Shown here one piece after another: positions 47,301 to 59,300 of a stretch of DNA of 64,000 bases. The stretch is from Mycteria americana. Its lineage: Eukaryota; Chordata; Aves; Ciconiiformes; Ciconiidae. The position numbers and the translations under genes are program-made. The DNA lies in NCBI RefSeq assembly GCF_035582795.1, contig NC_134366.1:136982756-137046755 (forward strand). The letters run 5' to 3'. The notes under the pieces were generated by a model. It did no database searches. It was given only the letters and a program-made list of their open reading frames with translations, and had not been told where the DNA came from. How positions within the stretch are numbered: the first letter of the stretch is position 1; the number at the start of each line of letters is the position of its first letter.

Positions 47301-50300
47301 GGCAGCAATGCTGCTCCTCACAAGACAGAGATGTTCTTGGGGAAGCGGGGAGTTTCCACTAGGTGGCAGAGCACCTAACACCCATTGGGCAGATGCCGAG
47401 GTTTGGCACAGAGTCAACCAGCCATTTAAGAAGCGAATTTGGAAAACCAGCTACAATAATCAGAAAGGAGAATGACTTAAGCACCTGTTCTTTTTAGGGA
47501 CTTTGGCTCCTACCTCTTGAATATAGCTTTATACCTGATCAAGAGTCACACACGTTTGCTCTTTCAGAATTAAACACGTACATACACTAATTTAAGAACT
47601 AGATTAGAATAAAGTTTTCCTACAAACTTCGAGACTAAAGGTTAATCTATAAAATCACTCAACTGGAAAAACATTGGGGTACTTTTTAAAGGAATGAGGG
47701 ACCAGAACAGCCCCATCTCTGAACTCTTGATGTCTTGGTTGTTGAGGCAGAAGTATTCAAATTCCTTCAGGCAGAGGAAGCCCACACACCTCATCTTGTA
47801 TGTGCTTGATATTTCTTAAAGTATTCCCCTACTATGTAAAGCGGGAAAAGGAAAAACATGCTGCCTAATACGCCATTAGGTATCTTCAGAACACGTCTTC
47901 CAGACTGTCAAGCATGCAAAACACAGGGGCAAATGCCATCTTCCTGGTGTATTACAGAGAGCTTCAGCGTGCCATATATGCTAAAGTTTACAGGTAACCA
48001 GCATGGAAGCAGCTTTGATATAACAGCAGATCTGCAAAGCATCCACATTACTTTACCAGTCCTGCTCTGAAGGCCTGAAAGGAAGAATTCATGCATGAAT
48101 TCAAGCCCAATGTTCAAGTACTGCTTAAGTACTTAAAGTAGTATTTCAAACAGAAGGTGATATTCACTTTCTAGATTTATGAATCTAGCCTCAATCCAAA
48201 CAATTCATTTTAGTTGATAGAATGAAAGATACTCAGTTCTATATTAATATTGCTGCTAGTGATGCTCTTCAGTAGTTTAATACTTACCTGTACATCTAAA
48301 CTATTCTCTTCTGTAAAGAGCTGGGCACCAACCTCTTCTTTTTCCCATGGATCTAGGACCAGTGATTTTCTGACTTTTTTAGAAGAGTTGTGCTGCAATA
48401 AACATTTTACAGAGAAAATTGTAAAATATTATTTAAAAGAAGTTATTTCCTATTTGAAATTATTATTGTAATGTTACCTCCTGCTTGCAGCTTTTATACA
48501 CAGTGTCATCTTCCTCCTTGAGAAATATATCTGTTCCAGTTTCCTCTTTCAAAACTTCCCTAATGTCTTCCTCCAAGAAGGCAAGTGGTTGTGACTAAGT
48601 TAATTAAAATTGGAGGAGAAAATATGAGAAGTCTATTAGTTGCTAGTTTTTACCATATTCTACTTTCAGCTAATGTAGGCCAGAAAAGAGATCTTGCAAA
48701 ATATAGCAACAGATAAAAGGATTTAAGCTATTGGAGTTAAGAACTACAGATCAACATTTCAAGGCTATGCGGATTTTTAAATTCATTTTACTCCACATTA
48801 TTTCTAGCCAGATGAAACATACACATGCACACAGTGCCTCAAAAAATGCAAGGTAGCATTGAAGAAGACATGCAAACTACTTGTTTGCATTTATTAGCAA
48901 TGGTTATCCACTGACAAAAGGGATAAAATACTTTATATATACTAAACACATACATAAACACATATATGTATATATACATGCATACAAACATACTAAAAAC
49001 TGTACTATAAAAGTATGACTGTTGTTGGGAATGGAATTTATATCAATCTTAACACAAATCTTTGAATAAGACATTGATAGTCCTAAGTACAGTACTGAAT
49101 TTCACAGAAGCCATACAGATGGCTCCTTTGTGTACCAACAGGAGAAGAATTCCCTTAAGCCCTCAAAATTTGATTTTGAACAGGAGGTTAATAGTGGACA
49201 GAAACAGGAATGCCAAACCACTCCATTTGCATAGTGAGAGACTGTGAATCTATAGGGTAACACAGATGGTGCCAAGCCCTGTGGCAAAGTCTGAGCTACC
49301 TTCTGTGTTTGCAGAAAAGAAGTAGTCAATATATGTTGGCTGGAATTTTTTCAGAACTTGAAAAGCATACGTCTACTGAATTCCAAAAGTTATTATACAT
49401 TAACATACCTTAGCTAGGCTAGGAAGAGAGCAAAAATTGAATTAATTTGGAACAAATAAACGAAAAAAGTAACATTATCCATAGTTAACCAAAAAACAGT
49501 CTTCTGCAACAGCCAGAAGACTTAGAGGAATCATGAATTGCTCTACTAAGATTTTGGGTTTTAGGATGAAGAAAATTGTAGACATCACTCAAGTAAGCCC
49601 CTAGGAAGGATAAAACACTTCCAAACATCTTCCCATCAAATAAATTCTCAGAATACTAGCATGCTGTGGTAAACATCTAGTTTCAGTCCTAGCACTGCTG
49701 AAGAACCAAAACAACTCAGCTCTTACATAGTCCACAGGATTCAAAGATAATGCAGTTTTTCAAGTCAAATCTGAAAGTTGCTTAAAATAATGAAGTCAGT
49801 CACATTCATCTGCACCAGTTTGCTCTTACTAGATTGTCCAGTTGTCATTCACTCTCTCACAATTTTTCTTTTGAAAAAACAGAATGCTAAAGTATTAAAA
49901 TTAAGATCTCAGACAATGATGTTACCACCTCGTAAGCGGTACAGCGTTAGCAAGACTACACAAATTTAAAACAACTCACAAATGCGGAACCAATGCGTTT
50001 AAGATTACTATGGATCAAATGATTATATGTAACAAATACCATTCAAAAAGACAATGCCTCCATACTACACTGAAGGATACTAGACTAACATATAAAATCT
50101 GAAACATTTTTGATTCACATTCTAGCTGTCCTCTAGGATAATATGAAATGTCACTGAAACAACAGCCTTGTTAGAAAATGCTTTCTAAGATCATGCTGAG
50201 GCTTGCAATAACTCAAAAACAAGAGGGCATTTAGACTTTAACAAAGAAGAAAATAAACAATGTCATCACATACCGTAAGTTTGAGGGGACCATACTTTTT

Positions 50301-53300
50301 TTCCTGAGCAGCCAAAGCATTTTTAAAAGGAGTTGGCGTCCTTGGGGTTGAACCCAAAAGAGATCTTCTAATTGTGGGAGTTCTAAAACTATTCAAGCAT
50401 AGAAAAGTGTTCATACATGCATTTTAATATTTTACTTTATCAACAGTAATGTCATAAAATGAATCTAAGAAACATTTTTAAATACCTTAATTTACACAAC
50501 AGATATCACCACCATGAATATGAAAGTATTAAGATCACCCTACCCCAGGTATATTAAACTTTAATTGGATTTTGTTCAGTATTTTAAAAAAGGAAAAAAT
50601 TTAACTGAATACAAGTCACTTTCTGTTAAGTTAAAAACAGGAAGCCAGTTTGTTTGTACACAAGTATTTAAGTGTTAGGGGTTTTAAAACTCATTCCTAG
50701 CATGCATACAGGTAGACTAATTTCTCAATGTTTAGAAAAACTTGTTTTTATTTGAGCAACACCACCAAATGTTTAATCTAATAATCGTACCCCACATTTT
50801 CCTTTTGATCTTTTGGTGTCATTTCCTTGTGTAGAGGAGTCGTAATAAGAACTTTCTGCCCACAGATTGGAGTTGATGTAAATGCAGGATTTTCAAGGTT
50901 AAATTGTTCATTTCCAGAGCAAGTGTTGAAAAACTAAGCGGAAGAGAGAAAAAAAACTAAGCAACCCTAAAGGACAAAACTTCACCACTGTACTGAGCAG
51001 TAAAAAAAATTATATCTATATATCTGAAGGGCTTTTACTGACAAACCCCAATAAACTATTCTTGACTTATACTCCAAGACATTTGCGATATTTATCTCTG
51101 AAACCTTGATTTTCTCCTTAAAATCTCTACTGCTTAATTAGGTCACAGAGACAATAGGTGTCTATCAACAATTATTTGCATGAGAAAGTGTGAGCCGAGA
51201 CAGAAGTTGCTGCCCCCCTCCCCCCCGTTAGTCTTCAAAACAGAGGAAATAGGTTATTTAACAATTTATTTTTAATGTGTCTACCCTTATGCAGATGTTT
51301 TAAGAAGTTTTTGGACATATTTGTTTAGGCTACAATGTATGACTAGGGAAGAAAGTACTTGTAATTTATAATTCACCCACTGCAGTCTTCATAGTTTAGC
51401 CATATTTAACAATAAACTCACCTGTGATGGAGAAAATGGTAGTGCTTTCACTGGTGTATGCTTTAGTGCAACATTGATGGCATCATTACACAAGCCATCA
51501 TTCAGTTCATTAACTGGTGATTGCCCAACACGCAATCTCTTCTTCTTTCTTAGGATAGTAGGTGGAGTGCTGAATTTGGTTAAGTTTGGGGTTGTTGGAA
51601 AAACTGCTTCTTCCTCGCCACTGATGCTACTGTGTTTTTTGCCGTCAAGCACAACACTGACATTATACTGGCACTCAGCAGCCCCTTCATTGTGTTGAAT
51701 CCGCATTAGTTTTACTGGAGCTGGCTTGACAGGAGATGCAACAGCCTCTGAAAGCTCAAAACTGGTGACATCACTCCATGCTACAGGATCCTATGAGGCA
51801 AGATGGAAAGCACTCAAACACTAGCAGGCTTATCCAAGATTATTTCACAACGTCCAAGCCAATCTAACAGCTCTCTACCTCCAGAGGCCATATAATGAAT
51901 TATTCTCCCTGTACCTTTCACACAATCCTAAAACACTGAATATTTTAAAACACAATTCTTTTAAAACAGGCAATAAAACAAGTCACTCAATATGGCTGAA
52001 GCTACAGACAAGTACAGAATAAGGTGATTTTAAGAGTATTTTACAGATATTGTGTAAGTTGATATTCCGAAGTAAACATTTTTTTAGAATAAATACGGAC
52101 TTACAGATTCAATAAGCTCTAGTGTCTCCGCAAATTCTGGAATGGTTTGTAGAGATGATAACATTGTATTTGCTTCCACAGCCAAATACTTAGGTGGTGA
52201 ATTCTGCTGAACAGATGTGCTGTGGGTCTCATCCATGCTGTAGAACTCACTTGTCTGTTCCCCAAGGCTATTTAGTGTATTAGACACACAATCTTCCGTA
52301 AGAAAACTTCCAGACCAACAAGGTAAGTTTCCAGCTTGCTAAAAAGTATGAAGAAACATGTTAATCTTATTCAACTTAGAAGTTGAAAAGAGTCAATTAT
52401 GTGACTGCAGGGAGGAAAAAAAAAGTAGTATGTGGAAAGACTAAGCAAAACTGTTAATTTTTGCTTTTTCAAACGCTAATTATCTGTTTGCATTAATGCA
52501 GTTAGTCTTCTCTTTACATTAACATACTCAACATTCTCAAATTGTGTTAGATTTTTATCTTACCTCTCATTCATATCTTATACACGCTTATAACTTAGAT
52601 AATTATGGGTTGTATTGGAAGCCACCTCTGATGCAAGTTTCCTGTGTTCCTGAACATCAGGATATTACGAAATCATCTTCGCTACAGAACAGAGGTATGT
52701 TTTAAGATTAGAAACTGTTTCTAGAATGTGAAATACTCCTTGTTTGATCTGATTTTTTTTAAATGCAGATTCTGCACTGATAGTTTACTTAACTTCTAAA
52801 TGGTTATCCCATTTTAGTATGCTGCTTAGTACTCAAGAAACAGATTTTAATTTTCACTGGAAATCTAGAAGCAAAGCAGATTCCACTAGATAAGCAGAAC
52901 GTTGCACTGTTTCAAGAGAATCCCAGGAATAGCTCCACCACAAAAAACTGGAAGTTCACCTGTAATCTAAATTAGTGATCAATATGGTTGGGTTGGTTAG
53001 GTGTCTGATGTTGTTCACAACCCTCTGTTCCTGAGGAAATAAGTGACTGTCATCTGCAAGTTTCCCACATTCCACTGAAGTACATGCAAATTTTGTACAC
53101 TGCAAATTTATATACTGTTTGTCATGTCCAAATGTGGGTATTAAGTATTGCAAGCACTCAGACAGAAGTTTGATAAAAATGTAATCTACAGGACGTTTTG
53201 AAATCAAATGGGGCAAAACCTATGTATTTTTCACCTTTCTCTGTTGAACAGATGATCAACATTGCTGATCTGTAAAACTGAATGGCGGTGATATCAACAA

Positions 53301-56300
53301 ACATGCTGCCTCTTGAAAAGGATTAAAATCCTGGGTCTTAGGAACAACTGCCAAATCGCAGGTCATATTTCTGCTGTTTTCACAGTTTAGAAAACTGCGC
53401 TAAGAATAATTTGCCTCAATTCTAATATATAGACTTTGTTTTACAACCCAACAGCCATAGGTTTGATTTTCAAAGGTCAGGTGAAAAAAACACCACAAAA
53501 AAACCAAACATCCATTACTAAATTGCTGAGGATTAATCTCAGTAAAGCATATTAAAATATTTACAGAAATTTACAGTCCTTACAGAAGACACTCGTTTTC
53601 TTCTGATTTCATTCTCTGCTGACATAAGTAGCAATTCAAGTTCCTTTATTTTCTTTTCTTTATCAGGATCATCATCAATAAATGACTGCTGAAAAGTTTA
53701 AGAAAGAAACCATTACTATTTTCCACCTCCGCCACCCCTCCACAGTAAAGATTCTACATTATAACACAGCTACATTATTAACAGAAATCCACAAATAGCG
53801 GGAACAGAGCTGTTCAAACTGTATCATATTTTTTAATACAGCAGTCACTCACAAGCGAAACAACTCCAGCAATTACCAGGAGACGGATCTGATGTTAAAA
53901 TGGTATACAAGCTAATATTTTAACAGGTTTCTAATATGGCCTGTAAATGCTCAGTACGCTATAGCACTTTTTAACCAGAAGTCACTCAGTTCTATCTTTA
54001 ATAGAAGCAACAATGTTGGCACCTTGGTAGATGTGTTTGTGTTTGCATGTGCTTTCTAGAATTTTGAGTTATTTATCCTCACTTAAGCACGCAAGTGTGC
54101 AATTAAGTGTTTCAAATCAGCATTTGCTGACAGTGTCTACACAAGCAATCCTACCACCACTATCAGAAAAGAAAATTAACTAATTGGTTTTTGTTGGTTG
54201 GTTTGTTTTTAACCTCCTTAAAGCTTTCTATTATTGCTATAAATACAGGTAAGTGAGGATATATGCCATGAGTTTCAAAACTAATTATACTCCCCACTTT
54301 AGGGAGGACTTCAAGGAGCAGAAAGTATCTTATACTTTTCTCTATAGGGCAATCCAGAGCGTCAAAAGCCATACAGGGCTTTGTTATGATCTGTATTCTT
54401 ATACCGAGATCAGGGAAGAAAATGCAACATGAAACAGATGACCTGCACAGGGAAGCTTAAGGTTAGGTACAGAGTTCTGCAGAATGCCTCTAACACATCT
54501 AGCACAAACAAAATATGTATTACTCCCTGTGTCAAAATAATTTTTTTACTCATTTCAAATTCACAAAAATTCTTCCAGGAAGTCATATGACAAACCAAGA
54601 TCTATATTCAGTCTGCAACACATGAGGAATTTCAGATATATTCTAAGTGAGCCCAAAGGAGCAAAAGGAAATAAATACATCCTTTTTGTTTGTTTATTTT
54701 AAAGTTCCTCAATACTTCAGCACTTAGAATGTTGCAAAAGAGCATCTTCAACTGATTGAGAGAAATTTATCAGTCAGAAAAAACTAAAACCTATTGAGAA
54801 CAAAAAAACACAGCCATAAGTGTAAATCATAGTAAGTTATTTGAACTGAGTCTTTCAGATAGGGTTACATTTATTACATATATAAAGTAGTAAAATCTTG
54901 TCTTTAAATCTCTCAGAAGCTAGGTAATACTAACAGGTCATAATTTTAACCTAAATCTTTAACTGGTAGACTATGTTTTAAGTCATACTTCTGTCAGAAA
55001 TAAGCATAACTATTGTGTTTCTGGGATGTATAAAAGACAGCTCCTTTTTTCCTGCCTAGAACTACCAATTAAACTAGCAAGCCTACTTACAGAGGAACAC
55101 TTACATAAATTTAGGTGAATGCTAAAGACTTGAAGACATTTTGAAGTTACAGGTTTTTAAAGTCTTCATTTTACAGCATAATACGCAGTACATTCTCTTC
55201 ATTTACAATGCCTGTTAACAATTTACCTGAACTAAGTTGGAAGAAGCTGAAGCATGTTCTAGACAGCTGCCTTCTGGTGAGGCATACTGGTATGCTGGAA
55301 TCTAAAAAGACATAAATCATTTTACAAACCCTAAAGAAAAGGAGGCTATAAAATTATCTCTAGTTTATTGTACATAAACTATTTATTATGGTTTACAAAT
55401 CCTAAGTTACCATAATACCACAAAAATACTCAACAGATCTTCATTCTTTCAGAGTTTTTTCTCGTTCCAAACCCAATAAATTATTTGAAACTGGGAAATA
55501 CTAATTATTCTGGATTTTGGACTTACATGTGTCTGAACAGGTATGTAAAATTGATTCTGAGTGTGCAAGTGTTCCATAGTCAGACAAGGTTGGGGCTGTA
55601 GTTTGGATGAACTAGCTCTTTCAGACTTTATACCATCTTGTAAATATCCTTCCTGTTCCACCTTTCTTCGCATTGTTGAATTCCAGTGATTTTTAATCGA
55701 ATTATCAGTCCTAAAATGAAAGTGTACAACAGTGACTGGTTTCCATATCTCAAAGTTTAATATATAGCATAATTTACAGGGTTTGTACAGTAGGTCAATC
55801 CAAAGCCACAAATCCAGAAACATCCAGCAGCTGGGACTGAAAGTTCTATTATCAGTGGGGTTTTGACATAATGACTAGAAAGCTACTCTTTTCAAAACTT
55901 CCTTCTACTAAACTTCAAGTCTGCAGGCAATTAAAAGCAGCAAAAGAGAAAGCCTTGGTTCTGGCTATTATCACAGGTGAGAATCTTTTTTCTTGGATAC
56001 TTGGAACAACCATGTGTTCTCTGTCACTACATTATTCAGCCTCTGCTACAAATCTGCAGAATGTGAAGCTAAGGCAATCGCCCTACTGTCCCACAGCATA
56101 ATGAGGGCACTGTGGCTAGTGTTTGCCACTGAAAGACATCTCTTCTAAAAAAAAAAAAAAAAAAAAAAGACAGCCTGCATTGCCAGCTCTGAGGTTTATG
56201 TGCAGCTTTGTGGAAGATCCCACTACCTCTTGGTGCCCTTGATCTTGTATGGGAAAAGCAGGCATGGCAGAAGACCAGTACCCATTGTCACTCCCCTTAG

Positions 56301-59300
56301 AAAGAAAATGCCTGCAGTTTGACAAGCAGGCTGAAATCACTCTTAACACTAGACAAGCATTAAGGCAAGAGTACAGTATGAATGCATTACAATCTAAAGT
56401 ACTAGCAATATTATTACTAGCCTTAGAGAGAGGTACACAGAAATAAAAATTGCTTTAAGCCCCATTCTTCATTTAAGCTCAACTCCAAGAAGTATTCTCC
56501 TTTTTTCATCCCACTAATGTTAGACTCTTTACAAATCTTCTAGGCCTAGGATCCAATCTTTAGCTAAGAGTCTCATCCTGGATTTATTTTCAACAAATAA
56601 GTTAGTGAATTAGGAATGCCTCTGTCCTTACAAACTCATCTTCCCTCTCCGAAATTCTATTAAGATGCAATCCATTCCCTTCCCATTCCTCCAGAGGATT
56701 CCTGTGATTCATGGATTGTGTACATAATCAAAATGTCAAATTTTTAAACACACATCTCTAAGGACTCATTCTTCCAACATAAGTGCTGACACTCCTTAGG
56801 CACAGCTAGACAGTCACCTCCTGAACACACAGGCTGAATTCAGAGAGGGACAGCTTAACATTGAATTTCAGTTAACAGTACAAGGTAAAAAATTTATTTC
56901 ATTAAACTCTTTATACACTAAAATTTTGTCTTCCACAAGCATGTAAGTTGGCAATCACATCTGAAACAAAGATAAGGAGAACAATGCATACAACTCATTC
57001 TTAACTTAAGAGACTACATGGTAACCAACTAGCTTTGCAATGCATGACTCTTAAGCCTGGACTTTTGAAGGTTACTAAGATTCTCTTTTTCGAGTGTCCT
57101 GTTTAACAAGAAGTGTTCCACAAAAAAATAAATTAAAAAAAATAATTTATCATCTTAAACCAAAAAGAAAGTCACCCCCAAATGCATATTGATGAAGGCA
57201 CTTTGATATCAAGTCATAGGATGTTAAGGCATTCTTCCACTACTACTTGCAGTTACTCTTCAGCTCTACTACAGTTTTTTCTAAGTGAACATGAGGATTT
57301 TTGAAGGAACCTGCAGAGTGTTAGAGGTCTTTTTATTGGTTTTATGGCTTTTTAAGAATACACATAATCAAATGCAAAATCTCTTTAAAAATTTCAGTAT
57401 CTATCAAGATAAAGATGTTGTGACGTAAGTTTCAACAGATGCTCTCTGACTAACAAATTACATTGGAAAGAGTTGTGCGATGACTGCTTTCCATATTCCA
57501 ATATTTAACACAAATAGAGTTGAAAAGCACCTTCCAGGAAGAAGTTTTGCTATTTCAGCCCATCGGTTTCCCAAACGCTTGTGAGCTTCATAGATTATTC
57601 TGTCCTCTTCTTCTGTCCACGAAGACTTTTTTACCTCAGGATTGAGATGGTTATGCCATCTCTCTCTGCATTGCTTGCCTATTCTTCCTTTCAGGTGTTT
57701 TGCGATTAGAGACCAGCGCTTTGGACCATACTTCTGAACTAATTCAATAACCTGGAACACAGATGAAAGCACATTGTAATTCCAAACCCTAATTTTTCTA
57801 ATCAAAGACTGAGAACACTGATAAACTCACATTTTAGAATAGGATTATAACAGTCAACTTGATAAGATACTCGGCCTAAGGAGGCAGACAGTGACTTGGG
57901 TTTTTAAAAATTATTTTTCAAGTAATCAAAAAATTGCTTATTAACTCCAAATTCACTGTGTTTAGAATATAAGTATATACTGATGAAAACATTAATCGGG
58001 AAGTTTCCTTTCTGTCACCCATTGCATAAGCTGACATTAGGAAAGACCAAAAAAGAAGCTGGTAAAGATGCTTGGTTTGACTTTTTTCAGCAACATACAT
58101 ATGAGAAAAACCCCACACCTCTACTCCCAAACTTCACCCTGTTTCTATGTGTTTTTACACATCAGAAGCTTTTTCTTAAAAAACTGATGAGAACTATAAA
58201 AAAATAATTAGGAAGACCATACTCACAAGTGGACAAATACTAGTTTTAAACATCTTAAAACAGTTTATACAGTGGGAATAAGCAGTCGATTTGAAATATT
58301 GTATGTGAAAGCTATATGTGCACCTCCCTACAGGGCAGTCTAGGTTTTGCAGGCAAAAAGCTACAGTGTGGATTAACAGAGATGGGGAAAAAGAGTCTAA
58401 GACACCATTGCTAGCTTCTTTAACAGTAGAGTATGAAATAATTTCTCTTATTCCCAACCCCTTTAAGTCTGGCAGGTTTGAAGAACAAAAGATGTAAATG
58501 AGACCTTTGATCTCTAGTGCTGTAAAGAGATCTCCTCTACCTGGTAAGCTAGAATAGTTCAGCTAGCAATTTGAGCAAAGGGAAATGAAACACTTGAGCA
58601 GACCAGACATTCCATCTACTTAAGAGCAGCTGCATTTTTTTTTTTTCTTCTCACACAGCATAATGTAATGTAATTATCTGTGTCACAAGATGCATCAGAC
58701 ATCATCTTTGTGGGGATGAAGCCTAAGAAAAAGTACACGTTCTTAACAGTCATATGCCAATTTTATTACAGTAAAAGAGTACAGTATCAATTAGTTATTA
58801 CCCTCTGATCTTCTTCTTTAGTCCAGGGACCTTTAATCAGTTCTGGGTTTAGTACCTTCTGCCATCGATGCTGGCACTGAAAATCTGAACGATTCTGAAA
58901 TAGTTTTAGAAGACCAGTGTAGCTGTTAAACTCTTGAATACATAAAATTGTAAATATTAGCTAGCCAGAATCATTAGCTTATTTCAAATTAAAAGACTTA
59001 TTCAGACCTTTGTTCCAAGTATAATAAATTCTCCCTTATTATTTCTTCTTCCATTTGCTTATAAAAACTCTTCTCCAGAAAAAACAGCCTTGCACAAAGC
59101 TCTAATTACTTCAATGTTCTTACTTCATAATCAAATTCAGAACTTACTCTTCTTTAAAGAAAAACTTAGAATTATTTTTGTCTTCATTACTCCACACCTT
59201 CTCTGAACTTTATGTGATTGACATGCTTTTGACATTATCTATAACCTATATAAGGAAAGAAATTTTTAAAGGAAATACTTTTTCTTTCAAATAAAAGAAT

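Noticed and set aside
55871-56446. Open frames beside a poly(A) run, considered as a processed retrogene
   Set aside because: No similarity to a known protein and no recognisable element body; the A run alone is not enough.
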